From positions 510,001 to 574,000 of the forward strand of contig NZ_CP054840.1 of the NCBI RefSeq assembly GCF_013363755.1: DNA of 64,000 nt, read 5' to 3'. Shown here piece after piece: positions 1 through 9,209 of this stretch (position 1 is the first letter of the stretch; each line of letters begins with the position of its first letter). The notes under the pieces are model-generated. The model was not told the origin of the DNA, ran no database searches, and saw only the letters and a list, made by a program, of their open reading frames with translations. Made by a program: the position numbers and the translations under genes. The DNA is from Comamonas antarctica. Its GTDB lineage: Bacteria; Pseudomonadota; Gammaproteobacteria; Burkholderiales; Burkholderiaceae_C.

Positions 1-2
1 CG

Positions 3-1163
3 ATGACCGCTCCCAACGCTTCCAGCGATTCCTGGTATCGCAGCTCTGTGCACAAAACCGGCCAGACTGACGACGAACGTATCAAGGACATCACTGTGTT
101 ACCCCCTCCAGAGCATCTCATCCGCTTCTTCCCGATCTGTGGAACCCCGGTGGAGGCATTGATCGCCAACACCCGGCAGACGATCCACAACATCATGGCG
201 CGGGAAGACGACCGGCTGCTGGTGGTGATCGGCCCCTGCTCGATCCATGATCCGGCCGCGGCGCTGGAGTACGCACGCCGCCTGGCCGTGGTGCGCGAGC
301 AGTACAAGGACACGCTGGAGATCGTGATGCGGGTGTACTTCGAGAAGCCGCGCACCACCGTGGGCTGGAAGGGCCTGATCAACGACCCTTACCTCGACCA
401 GAGCTACCGCATCGACGAGGGCCTGCGCATCGCGCGCCAGTTGCTGATCGACATCAACCGCCTGGGCGTGCCGGCCGCCAGCGAGTTCCTCGACGTGATC
501 TCGCCCCAGTACATTGCCGACCTGATCAGCTGGGGCGCGATCGGCGCGCGCACCACCGAAAGCCAGGTGCACCGCGAACTGGCTTCGGGCATCTCGGCGC
601 CCATCGGCTTCAAGAACGGCACGGACGGCAACATCCGCATCGCGACCGACGCCATCCAGTCGGCGAGCCGCGGCCACCACTTCCTGTCGGTGCACAAGAA
701 CGGCCAGGTGGCCATCGTCAATACCACCGGCAACCAGGACTGCCATGTGATCCTGCGCGGCGGCAAGACCCCCAACTACGACGCGGACAGCGTGGCCGCG
801 GCCTGCGCCGACCTGCGCGCGGCGGGCCTGCCCGATACGCTGATGGTCGACTGCAGCCATGCCAACAGCTCCAAGCAGCACGAACGCCAGAAGGACGTGG
901 CACGCGACATCGGCGCGCAGATCGCCGGCGGCTCGGACTCGATCTTCGGGCTGATGATCGAAAGCCACCTGCATGGCGGCGCGCAGAAGTTCACGCCGGG
1001 CAAGGACGAGGTGTGCGGTCTGAAGTACGGCCAGAGCATCACCGATGCCTGCATCGACTGGGACGATTCGGTGCAGACCCTGGCCGGCCTGTCGCAGGCC
1101 GTGCTGGCACGGCGCGCGCGCCAGGCAGCGCCCGCCGAAGCGGCGACGGCCGAGCTGGCCTGA
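3..1163 (+). CDS. aroG: 3-deoxy-7-phosphoheptulonate (DAHP) synthase, class I
   Basis: This 386-residue protein condenses phosphoenolpyruvate and erythrose 4-phosphate into DAHP, the first step of the shikimate pathway, in the cytoplasm. The class I (AroFGH) signature GPCSIHDP lies near residue 78, followed by the KPRTTVGWKG segment, and later by GGSDSIFGLMIESH; these match the metal- and PEP-binding parts of the TIM barrel. Length is slightly above the E. coli enzymes (about 350) because of N- and C-terminal extensions, the latter alanine-rich. The ATG lies two bases from the window edge, so the promoter and ribosome binding site cannot be seen and a further upstream start cannot be excluded. 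Which amino acid inhibits it cannot be read from the sequence, so the symbol aroG is a family label. Confidence 0.95.
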   Translation: MTAPNASSDSWYRSSVHKTGQTDDERIKDITVLPPPEHLIRFFPICGTPVEALIANTRQTIHNIMAREDDRLLVVIGPCSIHDPAAALEYARRLAVVREQYKDTLEIVMRVYFEKPRTTVGWKGLINDPYLDQSYRIDEGLRIARQLLIDINRLGVPAASEFLDVISPQYIADLISWGAIGARTTESQVHRELASGISAPIGFKNGTDGNIRIATDAIQSASRGHHFLSVHKNGQVAIVNTTGNQDCHVILRGGKTPNYDADSVAAACADLRAAGLPDTLMVDCSHANSSKQHERQKDVARDIGAQIAGGSDSIFGLMIESHLHGGAQKFTPGKDEVCGLKYGQSITDACIDWDDSVQTLAGLSQAVLARRARQAAPAEAATAELA

Positions 1164-1172
1164 GGGCCGGGC

Positions 1173-1535
1173 TCAGTGCGGGCCGGAGCCTGAGCCCGCC
1201 GGGCCCGCGTTGAGGCGCTGGTCGATGCGCAGCAGCACGGCCAGCAGCGCGCTCACGTCGCGCGGCGCCAGGCGCGCGAATTCATGCTCGCCCAGCGCAT
1301 GGGTGTTGCAGTTGCCGGGCAAGGGGCGGCCCGCTTCGATCAAGGCGTGCAGCCGCGGCACGAACACCCACTGCAGCCACTGGTGGAATTCCAGCGTGTC
1401 ATACATGAAGGGCATGGTCGACGCCATGGCTTCGGCACTCGGCGGCGCCGCAGACCACAGGTCGAGCGCCTGCAGGTGCTCCTGCAGGACCTGGAGCTGC
1501 TCCCGGATTTCCGCGTGCTGGGCAGTGAGGGACAT
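1173..1535 (-). CDS. YqcC family protein
   Basis: A 120-residue soluble protein with the pattern of the YqcC/DUF446 family: a helical N-terminus, then a segment reading MPFMYDTLEFHQWLQWVF, then RPLPGNCNT. It is convergent with aroG, nine bases from its stop, and has no signal peptide or membrane segment. Members are small helical proteins of unknown biochemical role, often found near pseudouridine synthase truC in gammaproteobacteria; that context is absent here. The family call is good, function unknown. Confidence 0.75.
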   Translation of the reverse strand: MSLTAQHAEIREQLQVLQEHLQALDLWSAAPPSAEAMASTMPFMYDTLEFHQWLQWVFVPRLHALIEAGRPLPGNCNTHALGEHEFARLAPRDVSALLAVLLRIDQRLNAGPAGSGSGPH

Positions 1536-1690
1536 GGGGATTGCCTGTGGTGAGAAAGGGAGGGCGATTTTAGCCAGCCCGCGCCGCCACTGCTCGCTGA
1601 CCCGCTGGCGCCCGCGTCGCGATTGTGTTTAAGCTGATGCATCCCGGTGCGCCGCGCCGCTTCTTCAGTTCCCGATCAAAGGTTTTTCCC

Positions 1691-2002
1691 ATGCACAGCG
1701 AAGTGACCGTGACCCTGGCCCCCGAACAGGAATTCCATGCCGATCTGCGCGGCGTCGAGCCGCTGGGCCACGAAGCCGCGCGCAAGTGGCTCGATGACCA
1801 GTTCATCGCGCTCGACTGCGAACCGCTGCGGCCCAGCGGCAAGGTGCTGCTGGCCGACAAGCTGCTCACGGTCGCACACGCCGCAGGCGCGCGGCGCCTG
1901 TCGGACCCCGACTGGCTGTTTGCCTATGCGCGCGCCGCCACCGGCGTCACGGCGCGGCCCGTGGTACGCGTGGATGTGCCGGGGATGACGGTCGGATATT
2001 GA
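1691..2002 (+). CDS. Conserved hypothetical protein, 103 residues
   Basis: The reading frame is open from further upstream, but the ATG at 1691 gives a plausible protein starting MHSEVTVTLAPEQEFH; the residues before it look like a translated leader. The protein is acidic and soluble with no signal peptide. It is divergent from the yqcC-like gene, with a 155-base shared upstream region. I do not recognise a domain. Third-position GC and the absence of a better competing frame support it being coding. Confidence 0.6.
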   Translation: MHSEVTVTLAPEQEFHADLRGVEPLGHEAARKWLDDQFIALDCEPLRPSGKVLLADKLLTVAHAAGARRLSDPDWLFAYARAATGVTARPVVRVDVPGMTVGY

Positions 2003-2241
2003 TATTTCCAGGCTGCCAGGGCGCTGTTTCCTGACGGGCTTGGGAGCAAACTGCTCGTGGTGAGCCTGCCAGTAACCGTTTGTGGTGAGAGCTTGCTAAT
2101 ACCGATCGCGGTGAGCCTGCCTGCGCGGCCCGGTCTAGGCGACCCCGCCTGCGCGGCCCGGTCTAGGCGACCCCGTCGAACCACGGACGGCCGGCCCTCG
2201 ATGTCTGCGGTCCTTCGAGTGGCGACGCCCGTGCTGGCTCC
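2003..2241. repeat. Intergenic dispersed repeat with a 28-bp tandem duplication
   Basis: Between the small hypothetical gene and mpl there is no credible gene. The region contains degenerate copies of the window's main dispersed repeat (forms of GGTGAGCCTG and GTCGAACCA). Inside it is an exact 28-bp tandem duplication: 2120-2147 is repeated at 2148-2175. The duplicated unit contains the string GCGCGGCCCGG, which also occurs in reverse complement inside the repeat near 23660. Its role is unknown. Confidence 0.75.
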
Positions 2242-3672
2242 TCAGGGAGTTTGGCGTCCCAGCCGCTCCAGCAGTCTGGCGTGGATGCCGCCAAACCCGC
2301 CATTGCTCATGCACACGATCTGATCCCCGGGCCGGGCCGCCGCGGCGACCTGTTCCACCAGCGTGTCGATGTCCGCGGCGGTCTGTGCGCGCCGGCCCGG
2401 GCCCACGCCCAACGGGGCCAGCGCGGCGGCCGCGTCCCAGTCGAGCCCGGCGGTGTGGCAGAAGACCAGGTCGGCGCCTTCGAGCGACCAGGGCAGCAGC
2501 GCCTTCATCGCGCCCAGCTTCATGGTGTTGCTGCGCGGCTCGAAGACGGCCAGGATGCGTTGGTCGCTGGAAGTCGAGCGGCGCAGGCCGTCCAGCGTGG
2601 TGCGGATGGCGGTGGGGTGGTGGGCGAAATCGTCGTAGACCGCGATGCCGCGCACCGTGCCGCGCAGTTCCATGCGGCGCTTGACGTTCTGGAAACGCGC
2701 CAGCGCCGCGCAGGCCTGGGCTGGCGTGACGCCCACATGCTGGGCCGCGGCAATCGCGGCCAGCGCATTGAGCTGGTTGTGCACGCCGCCCAGGGCCCAT
2801 TCGAGCCGGGCCACGACCCGGCCGCGCTGCAGCACGTCGAAGGCATTGGGTTCACCCTGGGCGCTGAAGTCGCTCACGGCCGAGCCGAAGTCGCAGACAT
2901 CGCTCCAGCAGCCCTGGTGCAGCACGCGCGTGAGGCTCTCCTCGAGCGCATTGGTCACGATGCGCCCCGACGAAGGCACGGTGCGCACCAGGTGGTGGAA
3001 CTGGCGCTCGATCGCGGCCAGGTCGTCGAAGATGTCGGCGTGGTCGAACTCGAGGTTGTTCAGGATGGCGGTGCGCGGGCGGTAGTGCACGAACTTGCTG
3101 CGCTTGTCGAAGAACGCGGTGTCGTATTCATCGGCTTCGATCACGAACAGCGGCTCGGCGCCCGCCGGGCCGGGCCCGGCAACGGGACGCGTGGCCGCGC
3201 CCAGCCGTGCCGAGACGCCGAAGTCCAGCGGTACGCCGCCGACCAGGAAACCGGGCTGCAGGCCCGCGCATTCGAGGATCCAGGCCAGCATCGAGGTGGT
3301 CGTGGTCTTGCCGTGGGTTCCGGCCACGGCCAGCACATGGCGGCCGCGCAGCACATGCTCGCTGAGCCATTGCGGGCCGCTGGTATAGGGCACGCCGGCA
3401 TCGAGGATGGCCTCCATCAGCGGATACTTGGCCCGGCCGTCGGGCAGGCGCGCGCGGCTGACCACGTTGCCGACCACGAACATGTCGGGACGCAGGCTGA
3501 TCTGGTCGGCGTCATAGCCCTCGATCAGCTCGATGCCGAGCGCGCGCAACTGGTCGCTCATCGGGGGGTAGACGCCGGCATCGCAGCCGGTCACGCGGTG
3601 GCCCGCTTCGCGTGCCAGCGCGGCCACGCCGCCCATGAAGGTCCCGCAAATCCCCAATATATGTATGTGCAT
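2242..3672 (-). CDS. mpl: UDP-N-acetylmuramate:L-alanyl-gamma-D-glutamyl-meso-diaminopimelate ligase
   Basis: Mpl reattaches the recycled tripeptide L-Ala-gamma-D-Glu-mDAP to UDP-MurNAc, returning wall turnover products to peptidoglycan synthesis. The 476-residue protein starts MHIHILGICGTFMGG, a typical Mpl N-terminus with a Rossmann-like GTFMGG loop. It carries the Mur-ligase ATP loop GTHGKTTTT at residues 118-126 and a conserved EADEYD segment followed by FDKRSKF. The frame is open 30 codons further upstream, but the ATG at 3672 fits the family start. It is divergent from the gene at 3907. AmpD, which acts earlier in the same recycling route, lies at 17 kb but is not linked. Confidence 0.95.
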   Translation of the reverse strand: MHIHILGICGTFMGGVAALAREAGHRVTGCDAGVYPPMSDQLRALGIELIEGYDADQISLRPDMFVVGNVVSRARLPDGRAKYPLMEAILDAGVPYTSGPQWLSEHVLRGRHVLAVAGTHGKTTTTSMLAWILECAGLQPGFLVGGVPLDFGVSARLGAATRPVAGPGPAGAEPLFVIEADEYDTAFFDKRSKFVHYRPRTAILNNLEFDHADIFDDLAAIERQFHHLVRTVPSSGRIVTNALEESLTRVLHQGCWSDVCDFGSAVSDFSAQGEPNAFDVLQRGRVVARLEWALGGVHNQLNALAAIAAAQHVGVTPAQACAALARFQNVKRRMELRGTVRGIAVYDDFAHHPTAIRTTLDGLRRSTSSDQRILAVFEPRSNTMKLGAMKALLPWSLEGADLVFCHTAGLDWDAAAALAPLGVGPGRRAQTAADIDTLVEQVAAAARPGDQIVCMSNGGFGGIHARLLERLGRQTP

Positions 3673-3906
3673 GGCCCGGGATTCTACGTTTGGCCCGGCG
3701 GTGGCCGGCGCTGCGGGTCGTGCGCGGACACCAGGGGTTGCAAAAAAAGCCGGTCCGGGCATTTAATGGCGTGATGCCTGCATCCCATGCCTGGCGCACG
3801 GCATCTGGAATTTCCGCTGGCATGCCGGAACGGCGCCATGCCGTTATCCTGTCGGCAAGGCCTGCGCTGCAGGTGGTTGCCGGACTGGCGTTTTTCGGGG
3901 GGCTAT

Positions 3907-4536
3907 ATGCAGCAAGACTCACTCATGGATGAAATCGCCCACACCGCTGCGCGCCTGGTCGTCGAGGACGGCCTGGACTGGGGCGCCGCCAAGCGGCGTG
4001 CGCTGCGCGAACTGGGTCTGCCGGCGCGCACCGCGCTGCCCGACAACGACCATGTCGAGGATGCGGTGCGCGAATACATTGCGCTGTTCTGCGCCGACAC
4101 GCAGCCCGCCGAACTGCGCGCGCTGCGCCGTCTGGCGCTGGAGTGGATGGAGCGCATGGCCGAGTTCCGCCCGCATCTGGGTGGGGCGGTCTGGCGCGGC
4201 ACCGCCACGCGCGCGTCCGACATCTATATCCAGCTGTTCTGCGATGACTGCAAGTCGGCGGAGATCGCGCTGATCAACCACCATGTCGATTACGACCCGA
4301 GCACGGTGACCGGCTTCCATGGCGAGGATGTCGAGGCCTTGAGCCTGGGCGTGATGTCGCGCGAACTGGGCGCGATCATCGGCTTGCACCTGCTGGTCTA
4401 CGATCTCGACGATCTGCGCGGAGCGCTCAAGCCCGATGCGCGCGGCCGCAGTCCGCGCGGCGATACCGCCGCCGTGCGCCGGCTGCTGTCCGAAGAAAAT
4501 GGAAATCATGACGAATCCCTTGCACCAGTCCGTTGA
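3907..4536 (+). CDS. Conserved hypothetical protein upstream of the TlpA-like gene
   Basis: A 209-residue soluble protein starting MQQDSLMDEIAHTAARLVVEDG. Its first half (AAKRRALRELGLP, then EDAVREYIALFC) is helical and its second half (DIYIQLFCDDCKSAEIALINH) looks like an alpha/beta domain. The fold suggests a nucleotidyltransferase-like protein, but I see no complete catalytic motif, so no activity is claimed. The ATG at 3907 is preferred over an open extension of 40 codons because the extension has leader-like composition. Its end overlaps the start of the following TlpA-like gene by 29 bases, which suggests translational coupling. Confidence 0.75.
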   Translation: MQQDSLMDEIAHTAARLVVEDGLDWGAAKRRALRELGLPARTALPDNDHVEDAVREYIALFCADTQPAELRALRRLALEWMERMAEFRPHLGGAVWRGTATRASDIYIQLFCDDCKSAEIALINHHVDYDPSTVTGFHGEDVEALSLGVMSRELGAIIGLHLLVYDLDDLRGALKPDARGRSPRGDTAAVRRLLSEENGNHDESLAPVR

Positions 4537-5071
4537 TCCCTCTTCCACGCATTCCCCGCGCCGCCGGCTGTGGCTGGGTGCCGGCGTGGCCGCCGCGGCG
4601 GCCGTGGCGGGCGCAGGCGTGGCCTGGTGGCGCCTGGCGCCCGGCGCGGCCCTGCCCGGGGTCGAAGAGGCGCTTTGGCAGCGCAGCTTCTCCACGCCCG
4701 ATGGCGCGCCGCTGGCTTTTGCCGAATGGCGCGGCCAGCCGCTGATCGTGAATTTCTGGGCCACCTGGTGCCCGCCGTGCGTGCGCGAGTTGCCGCTGCT
4801 GAGCGAGTTTGCCGGCCGCAAGGCCGCGCATGGCATCCAGGTAGTGGGCCTGGCGGTGGACAAGGAGCCGGCAGTGCAGAAATTCCTGCAGCGCCAGCCG
4901 CTCGCATTCCCGGTCGGCATGGCGGCGGACGGCAGCCAGCTCACGCGCGAACTGGGCAATATCAACGGCGGACTGCCGTTCACGGTCTTTCTGGGCAGCG
5001 ATGGAAAGTTGCGGCAACGTAAAATAGGCGAATTGAGCGCGCAGGATCTCGCCGATTGGGCTCGAAGCTAG
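4508..5071 (+). CDS. TlpA-family thiol:disulfide oxidoreductase
   Basis: A 187-residue membrane-anchored thioredoxin. An N-terminal hydrophobic segment after RRRLWLGAGV acts as signal anchor, placing the domain in the periplasm. The thioredoxin-like domain carries FWATWCPPC, with the CxxC active site of reducing TlpA/ResA-type proteins, and a GGLPFTVF cis-proline region. Such proteins typically reduce apocytochrome c or copper-site cysteines. The ATG at 4508 has GGAA about seven bases upstream; an ATG nine bases earlier (4499) is the alternative. The gene overlaps the preceding reading frame and is followed after 126 bases by accB. Confidence 0.88.
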   Translation: MTNPLHQSVDPSSTHSPRRRLWLGAGVAAAAAVAGAGVAWWRLAPGAALPGVEEALWQRSFSTPDGAPLAFAEWRGQPLIVNFWATWCPPCVRELPLLSEFAGRKAAHGIQVVGLAVDKEPAVQKFLQRQPLAFPVGMAADGSQLTRELGNINGGLPFTVFLGSDGKLRQRKIGELSAQDLADWARS

Positions 5072-5197
5072 CCCGCGACATTGCTTTTTTCCCTAATCCC
5101 CCTGGTGATGTTGGTGAAAAATGTGCCACGAAACGTGAAATAGGGCGAAATTGGAGTAAATTCGCGCCCTTAACAAGTTTTAGTCGCTGGAGCTCCC

Positions 5198-5650
5198 ATG
5201 GATTTGCGAAAACTCAAGACCTTGATCGACCTGGTCTCTGAATCCAACGTGTCAGAGTTGGAAATCACCGAAGCCGAAGGCAAGGTCCGTATCGTCAAGA
5301 GCGAAGGCAAGATCGTTCAGCAGTATGTCGCCGCCCCGGTGGCCGCTCCTGTTGCCGCCGCGCCTGCCGCAGCGCCCGCAGCCGAACTGCCCGCACCCGC
5401 CGCTGCCGCCGAGTCCGGCCATGTCGTGAAGTCGCCCATGGTCGGCACCTTCTACCGTTCGTCGAGCCCGGGCGCCAAGCCCTTCGTCGATGTCGGCACC
5501 GAGGTCAAGGAAGGCGACACCATCTGCATCATCGAAGCGATGAAGATCCTCAACGAGATCGAGGCCGACAAGTCCGGCAAGATCACCCGCATCCTGGGCG
5601 AGAACGGCCAGGCGGTAGAGTACGGACAACCGCTGTTCGTGATCGAGTGA
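5198..5650 (+). CDS. accB: Acetyl-CoA carboxylase biotin carboxyl carrier protein
   Basis: AccB carries the biotin that AccC carboxylates and that the carboxyltransferase AccA/AccD uses to make malonyl-CoA for fatty acid synthesis. The 150-residue protein has the usual N-terminal helix ([13 protein letters not shown]), an Ala/Pro-rich mobile linker at about residues 46-72, and a C-terminal biotinyl domain with [11 protein letters not shown], whose lysine at position 116 is the biotinylation site. GGAG lies eight bases before the ATG. The gene is followed by accC after 110 bases and the two are almost certainly one operon. No aroQ precedes it, unlike in many proteobacteria. Confidence 0.97.
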   Translation: MDLRKLKTLIDLVSESNVSELEITEAEGKVRIVKSEGKIVQQYVAAPVAAPVAAAPAAAPAAELPAPAAAAESGHVVKSPMVGTFYRSSSPGAKPFVDVGTEVKEGDTICIIEAMKILNEIEADKSGKITRILGENGQAVEYGQPLFVIE

Positions 5651-5760
5651 TCGGCGATCGATGCTGCGTGAAGCAACAAGTAGCGGCCGCGCCCTGGCGC
5701 CGGCTGAGCCCATGACTGTGGCGTGCGCCCATACGCAGGCACTGCGCCGCGAGGACTTCC

Positions 5761-7116
5761 ATGTTTAAGAAAATTCTGGTGGCCAACCGGGGCGAGATTG
5801 CCCTGCGCATCCAGCGTGCCTGCCGCGAGCTGGGCGTCAAGGCCGTGATGGTCTACTCCGAGGCCGACCGCGACGCCAAGTACGTCAAGCTGGCCGACGA
5901 AGCCGTCTGCATCGGCCCCGCGCCGTCTCCGCTGAGCTACCTCAGCATGCCGGCCATCATTTCCGCGGCCGAAGTGACCGACGCCGAAGCCATCCACCCC
6001 GGCTATGGTTTCCTGAGCGAGAACGCCGACTTCGCCGAGCGCGTGGAAAAGAGCGGCTTCCAGTTCATCGGCCCGACCCCCGAGTCGATCCGCATCATGG
6101 GCGACAAGGTCTCGGCCAAGCAGGCCATGATCAAGGCCGGCGTGCCCTGCGTGCCCGGCTCCGATGGCGAGCTGCCCGATGATCCGGTGCAGATCCGGCG
6201 CATCGCCAAGGCCGTGGGCTATCCGGTGATCATCAAGGCCGCGGGCGGCGGCGGTGGCCGCGGCATGCGCGTGGTGCATACCGAAGCCGCGCTGATCAAT
6301 GCGGTGCAGATGACCAAGGCCGAGGCCGGTGCGGCGTTCGGCAATCCTGCGGTCTACATGGAAAAGTACCTGCAGAACCCGCGCCACATTGAAATCCAGG
6401 TGCTGGCCGACAAGTTCAAGAACGCCGTCTACCTGGGCGAGCGCGACTGCTCGATGCAGCGCCGCCACCAGAAGGTGATCGAAGAAGCGCCCGCGCCCGG
6501 CATTCCACGCCGGCTGATCGAGCGCATCGGCGAGCGCTGCGTCGCGGCCTGCAAGAAGATCGGCTACCGCGGCGCGGGCACGTTCGAGTTCCTCTACGAG
6601 AACGGCGAGTTCTACTTCATCGAGATGAACACCCGCGTGCAGGTCGAACACCCCGTGACCGAAATGATCTCGGGCGTGGACATCGTGAAGACGCAGATCA
6701 TGGTCGCGGCCGACGAGAAGCTGCCGTTCACGCAGCGCCAGATCGAGCTGCGCGGCCATGCGATCGAGTGCCGCATCAATGCCGAGGACCCGTACAAGTT
6801 CACGCCGTCCCCCGGCCGGATCACCACCTGGCATGCGCCGGGCGGCCCGGGCGTGCGCGTCGACTCGCATGTCTACACCAACTACTTCGTGCCCCCGAAC
6901 TACGACTCGATGATCGGCAAGATCATCGTCCACGGCGACACCCGCGAGCAGGCGCTGGCGCGCATGCGCACGGCGCTGCTGGAGACCGTGATCGAAGGCA
7001 TCAACACCAACGTGCCGCTGCACAAGGACCTGATGGTGGATGCCAAGTTCATGGAAGGCGGCACCAACATCCATTACCTGGAAGAGTGGCTGCAGCTGCG
7101 CAACCCCAAGCGATGA
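5761..7116 (+). CDS. accC: Acetyl-CoA carboxylase, biotin carboxylase subunit
   Basis: AccC uses ATP and bicarbonate to carboxylate the biotin on AccB. The 451-residue length matches E. coli AccC (449). The protein begins [16 protein letters not shown], has [15 protein letters not shown], the glycine-rich ATP-grasp loop [14 protein letters not shown], and the ATP-grasp catalytic segment [26 protein letters not shown], here cited only as a region around residues 275-300. It is in operon with accB and followed by prmA after 81 bases. Confidence 0.97.
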   Translation: MFKKILVANRGEIALRIQRACRELGVKAVMVYSEADRDAKYVKLADEAVCIGPAPSPLSYLSMPAIISAAEVTDAEAIHPGYGFLSENADFAERVEKSGFQFIGPTPESIRIMGDKVSAKQAMIKAGVPCVPGSDGELPDDPVQIRRIAKAVGYPVIIKAAGGGGGRGMRVVHTEAALINAVQMTKAEAGAAFGNPAVYMEKYLQNPRHIEIQVLADKFKNAVYLGERDCSMQRRHQKVIEEAPAPGIPRRLIERIGERCVAACKKIGYRGAGTFEFLYENGEFYFIEMNTRVQVEHPVTEMISGVDIVKTQIMVAADEKLPFTQRQIELRGHAIECRINAEDPYKFTPSPGRITTWHAPGGPGVRVDSHVYTNYFVPPNYDSMIGKIIVHGDTREQALARMRTALLETVIEGINTNVPLHKDLMVDAKFMEGGTNIHYLEEWLQLRNPKR

Positions 7117-7197
7117 GTCAGGCCATCGGGCTGTGACCGCACATGCTGGCCTCTGGCAACGGGGGCCGGCATTTTCATTTTTACAAGGAACGGCGTC

Positions 7198-8082
7198 ATG
7201 TTTGAACTGACCCTGCTGTGCCCGGAAGACCGGGTTGAAACCATCAGCGACGCGCTGGATGCGCTGGACGCATTGAGCGTGTCGGTCGAAGACGCCGATG
7301 CGCAGACCGAGGCCGAACAGGCCCTGTTCGGCGAGCCCGGCATGCCGCCGCCCAAGGATGGCTGGCAGCGCAGCCGCGTGGTGGCGCTGTTTCCCACCGA
7401 GGAACTGGCCCAGGAAGCGCGCCAGCTGCTGAGCCTGCAGGACTTCTTCGCCGGCTGCACCGTGCTGGGCGTGAACGACGTGCCCGAGCAGGACTGGGTG
7501 CGGCTCACGCAATCGCAGTTCACGCCCGTGGACATCACGCCCGAGTTCTGGATCGTGCCGACCTGGCATGAACTGCCCGAGCAAGCCAGGGTCAGCATCC
7601 GCCTCGACCCGGGCCTGGCATTTGGCACCGGCACGCACCCGACCACGCGCATGTGCCTGCGCTGGATCGCGCGCCAGCCGCAGGGATCGCTGGGCCGCGT
7701 GCTGGATTACGGTTGCGGCTCGGGCATCCTGGCCATTGGCGCCGCCAAGTTCGGCGCGGTCGACATCGATGCCGTCGACATCGACACCGCGGCCGTGGAG
7801 TCGACGCTGCAGAATGCGCAGGCCAACGAGGTGCAGCTGTCCGCAGGCCTGCCCGACAAGGCAAAGGGCGAATATGGCACGGTGCTGGCCAATATCCTGG
7901 CTTCGCCGCTGAAGGTGCTGGCCCCGCTGTTGTGCGCGCATGTGGCCGCGGGCGGCCACCTGGTGCTCGCCGGTATCCTCGAACGCCAGGCCGACGAGCT
8001 CAAAGAGGCCTATGCGCCTTATATTCAGCTCGAGGTCGCGGACAGCGAAGACGGCTGGATCCTGATGACCGCCACGCGCTGA
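7198..8082 (+). CDS. prmA: Ribosomal protein L11 methyltransferase
   Basis: PrmA trimethylates lysines and the N-terminus of ribosomal protein L11 using S-adenosylmethionine. The 294-residue protein has the family's N-terminal substrate-recognition domain, then GLAFGTGTHPTT and the SAM-binding loop DYGCGSGILAIGAAKFGA at about residues 170-187. It follows accC in the order accB-accC-prmA, which is common in betaproteobacteria. The stop lies 40 bases before the DUF3426 gene, so co-transcription is likely. Confidence 0.96.
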   Translation: MFELTLLCPEDRVETISDALDALDALSVSVEDADAQTEAEQALFGEPGMPPPKDGWQRSRVVALFPTEELAQEARQLLSLQDFFAGCTVLGVNDVPEQDWVRLTQSQFTPVDITPEFWIVPTWHELPEQARVSIRLDPGLAFGTGTHPTTRMCLRWIARQPQGSLGRVLDYGCGSGILAIGAAKFGAVDIDAVDIDTAAVESTLQNAQANEVQLSAGLPDKAKGEYGTVLANILASPLKVLAPLLCAHVAAGGHLVLAGILERQADELKEAYAPYIQLEVADSEDGWILMTATR

Positions 8083-8122
8083 CCGGCGCACCGGTTCGCC
8101 CCACTTTTGCCAGGAACTGCCG

Positions 8123-9196
8123 ATGAGCCAGACGACGCGCTGCCCTTCTTGTGGAACGAGGTTCAAGGTGGTGGCCGACCAGTTGCGGATCTCCGAAGGC
8201 TGGGTGCGCTGCGGCCAGTGCCAGGAGGTCTTCGACGCCACGCTGACGCTGGATGCGGCCGCAGCTGCGCCCGTGCCGGCGGTACCCGCAGCACCCGTGG
8301 CCGCCGTAGCCGAGCAGGTGCCGGCGCAGGAGTCCGGTTACGCGCTGCCGGCAGCCGTCGACGATGAAGACGATCTGCCGCTGGCGCCTGACGCGCCGGA
8401 GTTCGACGCGCAAGCGCAGCCGCAGCCGTCTGGTGCATCCGAGCCGGGCGCTGAAGCGTTGCCGGAACCGGCGCCGGAGCCGGAGCCGGAACTGAAAGCT
8501 GAACCGGAAGCCGACCCTGATCTCGAATCGGGGCCGCAGCCGCCGCTGGAGCGCCAGCCCGAAGTCGATCTGGATATCGATCTGCGCCACGAATCCGAAC
8601 TGGCGCCGCTACCGCTTGCCGGCGCCGCGCCAGACCCGTTTGCGCGGTCGCACGGCGAGCGGCCGCCCCAGACCGAAGCCGAACCCGGCTTCATGCGCAC
8701 CGCGCGGCGCAAGGCGTTCTGGCAGTCGCGCGGCGTGCGCGCGGCACTTGCCGCGGGCAGCACGGTGCTGCTGCTGGCATTGGCGCTGCAGGTCGCGCTG
8801 CAGGAGCGCAATGCGCTGGCCGCGTGGAATCCCGCGCTGCGCCCGGCGTTGCAAGGCCTGTGCGCGCTGTCCGGCTGCACGCTGTCGGCGCGCCAGGACA
8901 TCGCGCAGATCGTGATCACGGCCTCGGCCTTCACGCGCACCGCGCAGGAAGGCAGCTACCTGCTTACGCTGACCATTGAAAACCAGGCCAGTACCGAACT
9001 GGCCATGCCCGCGGTGGAGCTCACGCTCACCGACCTGCAGGACCAGCCGGTGCTGCGCCGCGTGCTGCTGCCCGCCGATCTGCAGGCCCCGGCCACGCTG
9101 GGCGCCCAGGCCGAGTGGAGCGCGCGCGTTCCGCTGGCCGTCACCGCCACGCCAGCCCGCATCGCGGGTTATCGTGCGCTTGTCTTCTACCCCTGA
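8123..9196 (+). CDS. MJ0042-type zinc-ribbon and DUF3426 membrane protein
   Basis: A 357-residue protein of three parts. The N-terminal 37 residues form a zinc ribbon (CPSCGTRF and VRCGQCQEVF). Residues about 50-190 are a low-complexity, Pro/Glu/Ala-rich linker. A single membrane helix (about residues 210-230) is followed by a DUF3426 beta-rich domain, expected in the periplasm. This architecture is common directly after prmA in Burkholderiales, but the function is unknown. A start SD is weak (CAGGAACTGCCG). The next gene starts 13 bases after its stop. Confidence 0.9.
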   Translation: MSQTTRCPSCGTRFKVVADQLRISEGWVRCGQCQEVFDATLTLDAAAAAPVPAVPAAPVAAVAEQVPAQESGYALPAAVDDEDDLPLAPDAPEFDAQAQPQPSGASEPGAEALPEPAPEPEPELKAEPEADPDLESGPQPPLERQPEVDLDIDLRHESELAPLPLAGAAPDPFARSHGERPPQTEAEPGFMRTARRKAFWQSRGVRAALAAGSTVLLLALALQVALQERNALAAWNPALRPALQGLCALSGCTLSARQDIAQIVITASAFTRTAQEGSYLLTLTIENQASTELAMPAVELTLTDLQDQPVLRRVLLPADLQAPATLGAQAEWSARVPLAVTATPARIAGYRALVFYP

Positions 9197-9209
9197 CTAC
9201 CTTACCAAC

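Noticed and set aside
5452..8241. A 929-codon minus-strand open frame opposite accC and prmA
   Set aside because: It lies antisense to strongly conserved genes and its composition (many His, Asp, Arg) is that of a GC-driven shadow.
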